Positions 10,401-25,400 of a stretch of 64,000 bases of DNA are shown one piece after another (the stretch's first letter is position 1; every line of letters begins with the position of its first letter). The stretch lies in the NCBI GenBank assembly GCA_930367215.1, contig OV884060.1, forward strand, positions 205,595,253 through 205,659,252, given 5' to 3'. Under the pieces are notes generated by a model that saw only the letters and a program-made list of their open reading frames with translations, searched no databases and was not told where the DNA came from. Source of the DNA: Pollenia angustigena. Taxonomy: Eukaryota > Arthropoda > Insecta > Diptera > Polleniidae. Both the position numbers and the translations under genes were made by a program.

Positions 10401-13400
10401 GATCAGTAAACAAAATGTTAACTAGACGTGATTGAATAAACTATTTGGATTCAGCACGCTAAAGTGAATTAAAATCACATAATCAAGTTCTCTAGATCGA
10501 CTTTTTTTTTGCCGAGCAGTGTTAATAAAACATTAATATTTTTTAAAAGCCTTTTCTGATATTTCAGGAAAATTAAAGTAATATAATTTCAAATATACAC
10601 GGAACGAATTATTTACTAAATCACCAGAAAATATGTCTTGAACCACGAAAATTTTGCACTATTCTCGTCCAAGCCAAAAATTTCTTATTGTATATAAACA
10701 TGTGTTTGCCTGGTTTAAGCAAAAAGTTATGACTCAAAGCGAACTAAATTTATTTTAATTCTATAGTAACTTAAATCAAGTTTTCGTTGCCTAAATTTGT
10801 TCCATAAAAACGTATAGCACAAGTTAGTTTAAAAAAAAAATTAATATAAAAAAATAAGAACCTTTTGATTGATTTGTTAACATGTCGATCCAAATAAAAA
10901 CTAATTGAATCAAACCAAGTTTTCTTGAGCATTTTCTGAAAAATTTAAAGAAATCGCTAGCATTTGTTTCTTGAATCTACCCAGCGGGAAAAAGAAGGAG
11001 TACGGAGGCCTTCCAGAAGGCCTCTGTACCCCTTCTTTTGGATAAACATGGCCTTCTCGCTCCATTCCATACTCATATCTTTTTTACACGCGTTGTCATT
11101 GCGGAGAAGGCCTTCCGCTTTCCTTTCTTCCCCAGAGCTTCTTAAAGGCCTTCAAATAAATGGCTCTTAGAAGGCTTTCCAGAGAATGACTGTCAAAAGG
11201 CCTTAGCAAAAAGGTTATCTTGAAGGGTTTTTAAGAAAGGTATGTTAAAAGGCCTTTCAATTAATGCCTTTCAGACCATCCTTCTACAAATGCATTAAAG
11301 GTCATATTGAAGGGCTATCAGTCTAAAACATTAAGGAATATTTCCTTACATATGAAATTAGAAGACTGAATAGGTTTCATGTACATATCAGATCTCCAAT
11401 AAAGAAAATGAACACTTAACTTTTTATATACATATGTACATATGTATACCTATTTTACAAACGTGTTTATACATATATTTTATTAAACTTATTGTAGTTT
11501 AATAAAACATGTGATACCTATTTTTTTATTAAAATAATCAAATTTGCTAAATATTGTACAATAGATTGCAAATAAAAGTTTATAATAAAATAAAACTTTT
11601 AAGCACAAGTACCTACATATCTTCCTTAATGAACAAAACTCAACTAAAATTATTTACATTATAGTTTTTATTTTGTATTTTAATATGCACCAACTTTGTT
11701 ACTTTGTTTTTATAACGGGATCTGAATTCTTTCGCTTTGGCGAAAAAAACAAAACAAAAAATTTTTACTTTTTTTCTTTTCAACTTCAACTAAAATGATT
11801 TACAACATATGTAACTTTGTTTTTGTTAATAGGCCTTTTACACTGATCAACATCTAACATCTACCATCAAAGATGTGGAAATTGTGAAACACTCGTTTAC
11901 ATTGCTCACATCTAACATCTACCATCAAGCAAAAATGTCACCATTTTTGAAAAAAAAAAATTTTTAATTTAAAATGTTTTTTTTCTCACAAAAGTGCCAA
12001 AATTTAAAAAAAAAACTCAAAAATGTATTTGAAGTTTAATTTGTTTTAAAATATGAAAAAAATACTTAACAAAAAAACATTGCAATAAAAGATTTAACTT
12101 GGCAAATGGTAACGCTGCTTTCAAAACAAACTTCTTTTTGTCAGTGATGCCACAATAATAATATAACTTATTGCCACTTTTCTAGTGATGACACTAAAAT
12201 AATCGAAAGATGTAGAATGGAATACAATGAGATAGGAACATCTTTTAAAGATGTTGAAAGATGTTGGTTTTTAGTCCTATGTATTTCTTATGGAAAGATG
12301 TTAACATCTTCGCAAATGGTGGCAAATTGATGGTAGATGTTAGATGTTGATCAGTGTAAAAAGGCTATAAGGGATCTGAATTCTTTTGCTTTTGCTTGTG
12401 CAAAAAAACAAAACCAAAAATTTTACTCCTTCTTTTCTCGCTTCTCATAGAAGCGAGTGTGGAGGCCTTCTATGAGGCATTCTTTTGCAGTTACGTAAGA
12501 ATAGTAATTAAATCAAAAAATTTTTTAAGCAGGCCTTTAAAAAGGCCTGAAGTAAGAAGTTCTTCTGAGTTTTCCCGCTGGGTATTTTAAAATCAGACTA
12601 ATATTAAATAAATGCTTCTTGAAATTTTTGATCATATACCAAAAACGTGAATTTTTTAATCATGAGCAAATGTTTCTTTATTTAAGAAACTTTTACTTAA
12701 TACGAACAAAACAAGTTAAAAAAATCAGTTATTTATTTTTGGATTTTCTTGTTTAAAGAAACGAAATGGATTTCTTTAGAAAATAAACTTCTTTCTTTGT
12801 ATACATAGAATGCTTTTCAGAGTAAAGTATTAACAAAACGGAAACAAATTTTGGTTTAATGTGTCTTGATTTTAATGTATACAAATAAAAGTACAAAAAT
12901 GTTGGGTATCAAGTAAAGCGCTAATTTAGCGCTCTTTTCAAAAAAAGCGCTAGGGAAAAAATATGCGCCTTTTCGACAGTTGAAAAGCGCTAAATCTAGC
13001 GTCAAAGGCGCTAAATTGGCAGCTCTGTTCATGGTGGTTGATAACAACTTGTTGATTATAATTTTTAAAAAGCTTTTGAGAGCTTCTAAAGAGCTGCAAA
13101 AGCAGAGAGAAAAAATTTGTTTTTTTTTTTATTTGTTATTACAATAGATAGTTCATTGATAGTGATTTACGGAAAGAAGGCAAGATAAACCTAAATTTGT
13201 TATTTAACAATGAACAATTTTAAAAGGATGTTAATGCAACTTAAAGCTAGTGCTGCACATTATTATAAATTATTTTTATAAATTTTCGTGTCTTATTTAA
13301 AAAAAAATATTTTTTACCGCTTTTTTCGCGTTTTTTTTTTTTTTTTTTTGAAACAAAATGTACCAAAGCCATAATTTTTAATCCAAATTTTAATATTTTT

Positions 13401-16400
13401 ATTCAGGCTAATCTTCATCGAATTAAATTTTCATTAAATAATTTTTATGAAGAAAGCAATTTTACAACATGAAATTAATTAAAATTTATTGAGAATTTTT
13501 TATTTTTGACAGACCTGGGATTTGAACCCAGGTTTTTCACGAACAGGTTGCCCTGACATCGATAGTAACCCCACTATCTCTTCAGAGGAGTTTGCCGTTT
13601 AACACTCACCGCCTTTGACGACGGCTGGCAGTCAATAGTCAAACATCAGTCTTTAAACCAAATGTTACTCCACTTGGTAAATCGACATTTGTTGTGAATG
13701 ATTTTATATTTTAATTGTTTTTAATAAGCCTTTACGAGCTTAGTGGGCCTAGTGGTGGCATCACTGTATGTACATTTGTAAAAGAGAATTACAAAAAGTC
13801 GGATTTACTAAACGGAATTTATATTATAAAGACAATCATTAGGAAATTTTTGTTTTCGACACTGAATTCTGAAAAACTGATTAGTAAAAGTTACAATTTG
13901 TATACAAAAAAAAAATCACATAAAAAAAAAAACAAAAAAACATACTTTTTACACAAAAACTGATACATATGTAATACTGGCATTTACCCAAAAATCGTTT
14001 TCTATATGATTTTTTTACACAAAATACCGTTTGTAACACCTCAAAATATTTGTTTTAGACTCACCTTTTAGAATACTGAGCAACTCGGAATCACTTTTTG
14101 AATCGATCTTACGATGTACGTCCGTCTGACTGGCTGTCCATGTTAAACTTTGCGCAAAGTGCTGGTCTCAATTTTGGAGATAATTTGATTAAATTTAGTG
14201 CATTTTAGGGCTTCCAATCGGGATTGTTTTTTTTTAACCGCACAATATTTTTTGAGTGTAAGCTGAAACAAAATAATATAGGTGCCAATTCACACGTTGC
14301 AAGTCTTATTGATCAGCTTGCTACCTTATAGGCGAGAGAGAGTGAGAAAGAAACGTTTATTTTCCTCTCTTCACTCTCGTTATAAAGTAGCAAGCTGATC
14401 AATAAGACTTGCAACGTGTGAATTGGGACTAGCATCCGTCAGGCATGTACAATTGTCAAAGTCACATCGACGACCACTGTTGCCAATTTTTACGTGTCCA
14501 TCGAGGTAAAATTTACGTTTTGACGGTTAGTGGGAAATCTAGCGGTCATAAGAAAATACTATTTGCATTTGAAAATTACAATTTTTATCTCAAAATGAGA
14601 GATTTAAAATATTTGTTTTCCTTTAAAATAATTAAGTGATAACACAAAAAAAAAGTTTTTTGTGGAAATTAAATTTGTTTCCACTCAAAAAACATTTTAC
14701 TACGTTTTAAGCTTATTTTATACATTTTCTTATTAGGAAGTTATAATGAAATGTATTTGTTCTAGCGAAATATTTGTCTATCCCATAAAAAAGCAAGTCG
14801 TGATAGGAAAAAACTGAGAACGGACTTGAATTTATTTAAAAAAGTTTTTACTGCAGACCAGTGCTATCAACTTTTATCAAGCAAAAAATAATCTATAGTC
14901 AAAGCTAAAGTTAAAAGGGTGTTGCCTACATCAAATCACTTAATTAAAACACTTAAGCAACCAAAAATGAAAAGTATTTTCTATTATTCCTCGGATAAAA
15001 TACGGTTGTCAAACCTAACGCCAAACAACGTACTGTAATTCAAGAATCCAAGAAATGCTGTTTGTGAGGCTTTATAAGACAAACAGAAAGTGCCATTTTA
15101 CGCCTTTGCCTGGTTTTATATGGGTTTTTGTTTTAATATAAACAAGCTTGCAACTAGATATGTCAAAATTCTTCTATATTTTTGTTGGGATTGTAAAAAG
15201 CTTTCAAGCATGAATGTTTGAAATAACGGCCAGCAAAAACTTTTAAAAATTATAAAAGTTATAAAGCAGTATGGCCACTACTGTTATATGAACATATGTA
15301 AACTTTTTGAATTAATTTTCCTCAGAAAGTAATATGTAAAAATGTATATACCAAATATAAAATAGTGTTAAACTTAAAATCGATTGTCTCGCATTTAATT
15401 CCTTCTTTTCTTTGGCGTTTTTTTTTAATCTTGGTCTACGGTCAAAAATTTTTAGCATCATTACCAAAACTAGATGAAGTGCACTTAACTCTAATGTCTG
15501 GATAGATTTCAAGCAATGTAAATCCCTGAATTTTTAAAAAAGCACCCTATATCTAGATTTTTATAAAAATGTTTATATAATTTCAAAAGATTTTACATAA
15601 TATTTAGATTTAAGCGATATTTTTAAAGCATTTTAAGGTAAATAAAAAATTTTGCTGTTTCTAGGGGTTTTTGAAGTGCGATTTGACGGGAAGTCTTCAA
15701 AAAAGTTGGCAACAATGTCGACGACTGAATTGAAGAGCATAAAAGCATGTGTTAGTAGTGGTGTACACAGTTTGTGCAAAGAAATGGAAATCCCTAATCT
15801 AAGTGAACAAATTGATGGGTAGATTTATAAATTTAGTAAAATCTAAATATTTCTCTATAACAATATCGTAAAATAATCAGCTTTAAATAACTTTTAAACT
15901 TTCGGTCACGGTGGACCTTTTGACGGAAATGCCCATATGTAGATGAAGATTTCTAAATAATAGAACTTTTATATGACCCCAAAACTCAATTATATAATTT
16001 TGTTTCGGCGGGTCCATGATTGCGCATGGGTCCAAAATAGGGTTCGCTCGTAAAAATTTGTTCTTATGTACTGTGCTGTAGGATATCATATATGGTCAGG
16101 CTTTACCGACTACACTTTTTTTTAGCTAGTTTTACGAATATGTATATTATTAATGTCTTTTTTTCTACATTTTTAGAATTATTTCATATAATTTCCTTGA
16201 CCTTAAGCGTGAGTTGTTTATTATCAGCAATTTTACTAGTTTTGGGCGTTGTCGAAGTAAGTTTTTATTTTATTCAATTTCTAGCTTTTATCTTAATCTC
16301 TCGTTCTGCTTGTCATATTATTTTTATCAATTTTTTTGCAGAAACGCTATTCAATATTGAAACCATGGCTAATAGTTAATTTTGTACTGGAAGCTATTTT

Positions 16401-19400
16401 AACAAGCGGTATCTTCTATTTAATATTTCTATTAATACAAATATATCAGAGCTCTTGGAAGAATGTGTGTGGGCTATTGTTGGCGATTTTTATTAATGCA
16501 ATAGCAATGGGTAAGTTTTAAATAAAACAAATATAATATAACAGTTCATAACTCCCCGTCTACAACTAACATGATTTGCTGTTTTAACATTATGTTATAA
16601 AAACGTTGTTAAAACATTTGCATTAACAACCGTGTTATAACATGAGAAAACCTCTGACATGATGAGTCTATACTTAACACTAACATCATATTAGTGTTAA
16701 TGTTAAGCATTTCATGTCAGTTGTAGACTACATGTAACCCCGGGTCTCCACGTAGCAATATTTATTGCGGCAAACGTCAAATTTGATTGCTCCATAAAAT
16801 TTGCGACGTATAGACCGCATATTGCTATGAGTGGCAATTCATTGCGCAATGATTGCTCTTCTTATTGCTTGTGCAATTATTGCTTAGCAATCTGCTGTCA
16901 AATCAGTTGTAATTTATCTGACATTTCATTTCTCTGTACAGTTGGTTATTTATTAGTGTGTTTATATATTAAAAAAAGCAAGTGAAAAAATACTTCAACA
17001 AAATAAAGAAAAAGTGTTTATATATTATATTTTTAAATAAACGTCAATATCCACAAAAGCCAACGACGAATTTGTTTTTTTTTTGTATATTTTTATTTTT
17101 TCAATAGAACAATACAAGTTTTAGTTTTTTTTCATACGCAAATAAACAAAAAAGCAATAAAAAACACAGCTACGACAATTACAATTAATTATTTTATTAA
17201 TTTAATTAATTAATTTAAAAAAGAAAATTTAACATTCACTTCAAAACACAACATAAAACATTTGTTATAAATACAGCCACAAAACTTTAAACAACTACTT
17301 GAGGTAAAAATTACAAAATTTATGTCAAAGCAATAATAAGTGTTCTCCAGCAATATAATCAGCAATTATTGCTCCATTGTTCTGTCATTGTTCTGCCGAC
17401 GTTATTGCTTGTACTTAGCAAGAAAAATTGCTACGTGGAGACCCAGCGTAACAATTACACGCAATAGATTTGTTTTGTCAAATCCAAGGCGAATTCACTA
17501 CAGTGGCAGTGAAAAACCGGTTGACATTTTAAGTCATAAACACTAACAATGCAATGTAAAAAACGTCCGTTGTTTTGATGTTCCTACAGTATTGCTGTCA
17601 CCGAGTACACAAATTCGCCTTGGTCAAGTCTTGAGTTTTTAGGAAAAAAGGGTAAAGGGAATAAGAATGGGTTTGCCTACTTACCGCATTTGTCAATTTA
17701 TTTTTGAATTTGTATGCTATGTTCACACTTGGGTTCTTAAACGCGTTTAAGCAACTCGAACGTGATTAAGCTCTTATCACATCAATATCGAGATGATTCC
17801 ACATACCTTTAATTGATTTGTAAATCACTTTAAATTGACATGATTACAACTAATGGCGATTTCTTTTCTGAGAAAAATGTTGCATTAATGTTACATGTTC
17901 TACATTTTTGTGTTCGTTTGTACAAAAAATACAACTGTGGGAAAAATGTTCAAGTTCTTTTGTAAATATGTTGATGAAAAACATGCAAAACTTGTTGCAT
18001 ATTTTACACTTATGCTTTAAACACATTCACCACAGCAGGATACACGAACATACGACTACAAATGCTGCTGAGTGCAATTATAGTCGTGTAGTGAGCTACT
18101 GAATTACGTTGAAGACGGCAGCTACAATTGAAAAAATATAAACAGCTGTTTTTTTTTACTGTGTGTCAGTGATGTTAACTTTTATTTTTTAATTGCCGTA
18201 CGGCCCTCTAAAAATTACCGTTTTTGAGAAAAAATTACCGTACGCAAAGATTTTTAATCAAAATTTTAATTTATATGAAAAGCCATCAGTCCATCATTTG
18301 GAAATAGCACATAAGAGCAGTATTTATTAGCAATTTATTTAAATTTTAAATGTGTTTAAAGTAAAATTTGAATGTACATTTATGTCTTAAAATAAATTTT
18401 TACGACATGATTTAAGGTTAGTAATACAGGGTTAACGTTAAAAAACATTAAAAAAATACTGTAAAATCAATTTATCCGTACTTAAACCAAGGCAAAGCGG
18501 TGTCAATAGTACGGAAAGTTCGGATTTTCTTAAATCAAGTACTCAACATTTTTTCATTTTTCGAATTTATTCTATGAGCTAAATTTCAGTTATGTATCTT
18601 ATAAAGCTTTTTTGTAATAGTTCTATTCGAAAAATGAAAAAAAATGTTGAATATAATATAAAGTAACCTTCGGAAGGAAATAATTCCTAGTTTCTATTTG
18701 TTAAAATAGTTGAGTTAAATACATTCAATTTATAAAGTATCACTACCCAGTGTGACACAAAGAATGCTGACGAAGGCCGTAGCGGGCCAGAAAATGCATT
18801 ACATTCTGCTGGTGTCTAATAATTGTAAATTTTTCTATACATAAATATACCTCATTGCTTTCCAAAGGAAGGCTAAGGTAAAATGTAAAATAGAAAATAC
18901 AATATAATAGTCTGGTAGTGTATAAAGTCATTTCTGAAAAATTGAAGTAATAGAACTATTACGAAAAAGCTTTATAAAATACATAACTGAAATTTAGCTC
19001 ATAGAATAAATTCGAAAAATGAAAAAATGTTGAATATAATATAAAGTAACCTTCGGAAGGAAATAATTCCCAGTTTCTATTTGTTAAATCAAGTACATAA
19101 TGCTTGATTAAAATACGGTATTCAAGTGCCAAACACTTAACTTAAGTCACATATAATCTCTGATCCGTCCTTAAAGAATCCGAAAACTATAGTTAAATTT
19201 ATAACATTGCGACTATTTAATATGTTTAAAAATTGTTGACTTTTAAACAAACAAAAAGTTTAATTAAAAATTAATAAACATAATGTTCTAAATGTTTTGA
19301 TATAACATCTAAAATTATAAAACCTACAAATGTAAGTATATTTATACAAAAAATTTAAATATCTTTAAATTACCGTATTTAAAATAAAATTACCTTGCTA

Positions 19401-22400
19401 CCTTTTGCAGCTCAATATTATGCTATGTTCATACGACGACAAAAACCACTCGTTTCGCTCTCTGAAACTAGATTGTCAAACATGCTGTTCATACGATTCA
19501 TTCTGGTTTCATTTTGACATTTTTTTTGTGTTGTTAGTGTGATTTTATTTAAAACAGATAAAAAAGTAATTAAATGTTAAAAATATATTATTTAATACTT
19601 TTATTAATATTATTATTTGATAATTATCACTTTATTTTATTAAACATCAATTTTTATTTTGTATTTTATTTTGTTTTGATTTTTTTGAGAGCTAGTTCAG
19701 ATAAACTAACGATAATTGTTATCAAAATTAGAGATGATAGTACATTTTTCCTGTTTCGCAGCCTGTTTCAAAATGAAACGACCTGTTTCGCTCACAAAAT
19801 TTTGTATGGGGAAACAAGTCGTTTCAGTCATGTTTGGGGCGCGAAACAGGAATAAGAGAGCGAAACACGAATATTGCTGTCCATGTGAACATGGTATTAC
19901 CCTAAAAAAGGGTAATTACCGTAGGGTTAACATCACTGCTGTGTGTTTATATTTCAGTGGTGCCACTATCACTTTTTTTACTTTTATAAAATGAAAAACA
20001 TGCATAATCGCAGACTTTTATACAAACTTAATTTAAGATAATAAATATATAAATACTTCATTATAATACATTTTATAACATAAAAGCAATTGAATTTATT
20101 ATAAAACTTATTAAATATTATAATTTTGTTGTTTTTGGAAGCAATAAACAATATAGTTTTAACGGCAGATTAAATAAATAAATACATATAAACTGCATTA
20201 AAAATAAAAAATTCCGTCAACGAGCGTGGTATAGGTCGTAAAAGTTTCAGAACACTTTGGGTACGTACGTTAATGCATGAAAACTATTCATCAATGCTGC
20301 AGTGATGCAAAATGATGTTTCTGATTCGTAATTACCAGTTGCAGTTGCGATGCTGACACTTTTTTAATGCACAACAAATGTGCAAAGTTTGAATTTCAAA
20401 AGTTTTATAAGCAAACATAAAATAATAATAAAAATGTTCCAAACAATAACGATGTCAAATTTCATTAAAAATATTGAACCAACAAGTGACAGTTTTCTTA
20501 TAAATGACAAGAAGAAGTATTACAAAAAAAAAAAAAATAAATCGATTTCTTTTATGTCAAAAGCTATAGCTTCAGAAAATTAACTGCAGCAATGATTGCC
20601 AAAATTTGCTGCATAAAAAACTTTTGACATATTAAAGTCATGCCAAGTTTCTTAAAATTGATGTTTTTCGAACATTAAACTTTACTTCTGCGCAAGTGAT
20701 ACCCAACATCTGCATTTTAGGTAAAAACTGGACCAAAGAAGTACTGGTATTATTATAAACTACTTCGAAATATCTTTCACATGATGTTTTAAAAATTCCG
20801 TTAAGACCAAAACTTGAAAGATTTTCAACAAAACTTAAAATTTTGTATATTTATTAAAACATAATCTGCCGTATTCATAAAAAATAAAATAAGTTTGAAA
20901 TGTGTTTTGATGCTAAATTTCCATACAACTTTTTCTTAAAATATAATTCAAAAGACTATGTATAGGAAAGAATAGTTCAAGCTTTTATAAACCATATTTT
21001 TAGTAACTCCATCATATAGAATTTTATATTTATTAAGCTTTAAAAAATTTTATTTTGAAAAATTTCTCAATTTATTTATAAGTTTGAGTAAAAATATATA
21101 TATGAGGGGTATAGATGCAAAGACTGCAATGTTCACTTTTTTTACAAACGTAACTAATAATACCTCTTAGTTGTACCAATTAGAGAATATTACATTACCA
21201 GAAACACCTTTATCCCATAAAAAAGTATGTTCAAAAATCAAGAATTGATGCAAAAACGGCAATGTCCATTGGAGATTGTCGTTTTTGCAATGATCACAGT
21301 TTGTTAAGCTCTTTTTCTCTCAACTATTTTCAAAAGTGCATGCTATTTTTTTATTTTGTTTCTTTTTTGCAAAACAAAACTAAAAAGAAATTTAAAAATA
21401 TAACAAAATATTTTTTATATGAAACAGTTAGTTTTATTGTTCATTTTAAAACTTTGTCATTAGTCGTAATTATGGAGTTGTTATGAAGTTCCTCCAAATG
21501 AATCAAGAAAAAACTAAGCCTTTGTTAATGTTAAGAATTTTATAACTACTGATTTTTTTAAGTACTTGCCAATGCTAAAAAAGAAGCAATGTCCATTTGA
21601 TTAGAGCAAACACAGCAATCTCCAATTTTATTATTATGGTTGAAACTTGCGTCATATCTTCATCATATTCTTATTTACTGATTAGCATGATATACAATTC
21701 GTAAATATGAATATACTTTGAGTCAGAGGTTTTTACTATTTATTACGAAAACTATAAATGTGGACATTGCAGTCTTTGCATCTATACCCCTCATATGTAC
21801 ATATGTAGTAATAATTTATATACTTGTTACATATTTAATTATTGTAATATGTACATAATTAATTAAGTGTTCCACAAGGCCGAAAACCCGCAATAAAGAA
21901 AAAGTTTATTAAGCAAATATCTAGGGTTAAATAAATATATATAGACATAATTTAAAGATAAAGCCAATTTTGTAAAAAAATGTCAGCCACAGAGTATGAA
22001 TATATAATATTAATTGGTATTTTTTTTTCGACCTATAACTCCTTAACTAGGAGCGTTGGCGCGAAAACATTTTCCTATAGAACTTCTTCCAAGAATACTA
22101 AAACATTATATAAATATGAATTTGGTGTTGAGCCAAGTTAATATTCTGGTTTCAAGCAGTTTCTTTTCTGTTAAACAAAAAAAAAAAAAAAAAATTTTAA
22201 GCACTCATTCTTTAAATATTTTTTTTGTATTAGCAACACCTTTTCTGTTTTGTAGTGGCCAAAAATAGAAATTACCCTGCAAATAATAGGACCAGTCCAA
22301 ACACGCGTGTAAAGAGTAGTCCACAAGGGATCAGGACTAGTCCAAAACTAACCCAAACGTATAGAAAAAACCTGGTCTATTTAACATTACGATGTCCTAG

Positions 22401-25400
22401 GGCAGGACCATATAACCCACCTTTGGACCACTTAGGAGTAGTTTTTAAACTACTCCATGGTATACACAAGAGGATTTGTTTTGAAGTCGTTTAAAAACGA
22501 AAGCATGTCGTCTCACTACAAACACTTTTCAACAATGATATGGTCCATGCTTGCATTACATCGGACCAGTCCATGGAGTAGTCCATTTTATCAAAATGGA
22601 TCAGGTGGTTCAATTTTATTTGCAGGGTAGTTTAATTTGACTACAACGACAAAATAAGAACAGACAAAAACCTGCAGCCATGAAGCTGTGTCGTCGTGAA
22701 AATAATCACTTTCATATACACACACGCATTCTATTTTTGACATATGGAAGTCGGTAGCTTGCTGTCTCGAATGTGTTTAAAGCTTTACTTATACATACTT
22801 AAGGTGTTCATACTGCCCTGCAGTGATGTTAGATGTTTTTTTCGAATTATCGTCAAAATTTAAAAAAAAAATCGTCATAATCGTCATTAGTTCTGAAAAA
22901 AACCGTAAAAAAATCGTCATATAAAAAATCGTTTTTTATCAACACGGATTAATTATTTTATTAAAAAATTAAAAAAATAATTAAGTATAAAATTATACAA
23001 AACCAAAAAATATAGAATTTTTAATACTTAAGACGATTTAGTGGGGCTTTGATATTGCTCTCCGGAGATTTTCGTCAAACAATTCCTGTCATCCCCAAAT
23101 CTTCTGCTGCGGATGAACTTAACGCGTGCCTGTAATCGTCGTCTTTGTGGAGGCATGTCCAAAAGTTGCAATTGACCACAAACATGAGAGTCGCGTTGCA
23201 GAACGACCCATCGGCTGCTAAATTCTCGGGAGAACTGCTGGAGCTGCAGTGCCCTGTTCTACAATTTTGGTACTTACTACTTTGTTTGTACAACAAATGT
23301 TATATTTTGTTTGTCATAACTCATACCGCTCATAATTTTGTAAAAAATTTGATTTAAAACAAAATATAAAAATATTCACAATATAAAATCAAAAAAAGTC
23401 TATTTATATGTTTCCAACCCGTAATAGCGTGCAGAAACCTCTTAAATAGCTTTACAAATCGCTCATTAATTACATTTATGATGAAAGTGTAAAAGCTGTA
23501 AAAAGAAGCATTAATTGTTTTCTATTGAAATTGCGCAACATGTAACACTTCGAGTGATTACAGGTAGCATTAGAAAATGTTACATGTATATACTGTAACA
23601 TATTTTTCTCAGAAAAGAAATCGCCATAAATCACTTCATTAGGCCGAGGCCACGCAAAGAGCGGCTGAGCGATGAGCGTCAAAAAATTAAGACATGAATT
23701 ACTACTGAAGTGGCCACGAAATGAGCGGCATGTGAGCGAAATTTTTCAGCGGCTAAGCGGCGTCGCTCAGGAATAAAACTTGTTCTTATTTTTAGTTGTT
23801 TTCTGAGCGTCAAAAAATAAACATGGCAAAAGTGAATATGGAGCTTATAATTCCAACCGTACAAAGCCGACCGAATTATGGCAAGACAGATTACCAAATT
23901 TTAAATATAAAAATATGACCGAGAAATTATTTTTTTATGTTTTGTCAATTTGGTTTTTTGCAACAGCAAATCAAAGGATTTCACAGACATGCGAAAGTAT
24001 TGTATTGGGTAGATTTGTATATAAATAGTTTAATTCCCCTTGGTTGATTTATAGGATGAACACCGAGGCCTGTTCCTCGATTTCGATATATTTATACCCA
24101 CGCCACAATAGTGGAGAGGGTATTATGCATTTGTTCTGATGTGTGTAATCCCTTAAAATATTGGTCCTAGACCCACCTTTAAGCATACCGATCAACTTAG
24201 AATCACTTTCTGAATCGAACTAACGATGTCCGTTTAACGTTTAATGAAGTTTATAAACATAGATAAATCCATATTAATATGGATATATTAGCATGATGTG
24301 TTTATTAATACTGTGGTGTAGGGTATGATATGGTCGGGCTTGACCGACTATACTTTTTTACTTGTTTATAATTTGTTTTAAATGTAAGTTAAGCGAACGA
24401 AGTCTTCGCTCGAAATCCACGAACAGGCTGGAATTGTTTTCTTCTTAAAAAACGCATTAAATTTTTATGAATACGATTTTCGCGTAATAACATTAAACAA
24501 GCCACTCTTTACAATGGCATTTTAACAACTAACCGCTCAGAAGTGACGCTCAGTAATAAGCCACTTGCCGCTCAAACTTGACGCTCATCGCTCAGCCGCT
24601 AGACGCTTAGCCGCTCATTGCGTGGCCTCTGCCTTAATCACCTAGAATTAACTGAACATACCTCAAACTGAGTATAATGAAGAATCGACCACCATGAACG
24701 TACCCCTTACGTGTGCAGTAGGGCTGGAATATTGCAAGATTTTTGATTTCGATACGCTAGAACCAAAGAATATAAATCTTATAGAATGCGCATCAGGGTT
24801 ACCGTTAGGAATTTTTGAAAAGTCGCACAAAAGGTTGTTTTATAAAAATAAAGTCGCACAAAAAAGTCGTTTCAGAAAATAAAAGTCGCACATCTTTTTT
24901 TTAACGTTTTTTATTAATAAAAAGCATAACAAAACAATTGAAACAAAAAGCTTATTGCAGAATTCATTTTTATCATATTTCATAACAATGTACATGTTTG
25001 TCCATGTTTTCATGTATAGTGAAAACATTTACTTAAGTTTAATAAATTTGTCGTATGCTGCCAAGGTCAAAGGAGTAGAATTTCTGTTTAAAAACAAGCC
25101 AAAAAAGTTAAGGTTAATATATTTTTGTCAAAATTTAAACTTGTCCAATTAAAGCCCCTTGAAAATTTTACTTTAATTCCGTTCGTTTGATCTTGGCGCA
25201 ATATTTCTTTTTCTTAACATACCTACATAAATACTACTTTTTTAAAATTTTATTTCTATATTTAGAAATAAGTTCATCACAGGGAATCCAGTCTTCTATA
25301 TCTTTGTCTATTAAATTTAAAGATGATAGCATTGAATTGCATGTTTTTACATTGCTTTGCTAGTGTTTACGATTCGAAAACTACAGGTGGTGCTAAGACT

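Larger units (their letters stand above)
9732..13027. mobile_element. Non-autonomous hAT element, 8-bp duplication
   Basis: TTCATGGT is directly repeated at 9724-9731 and 13028-13035. The element starts CAGGGTTGTGAAC and ends TTGGCAGCTCTG, hAT-like short ends. Clusters of AGCGCTAAA and AAAAGCGCTA near both ends look like subterminal transposase-binding repeats. There is no coding sequence. It contains the nested element at 10980-12581. Confidence 0.8.

Noticed and set aside
16110..16176. Extending gene A exon 2 upstream to the ATG at 16092
   Set aside because: That frame runs through DINE-like sequence and a polypyrimidine tract ending in TTTTTAG, which is better read as intron and acceptor.
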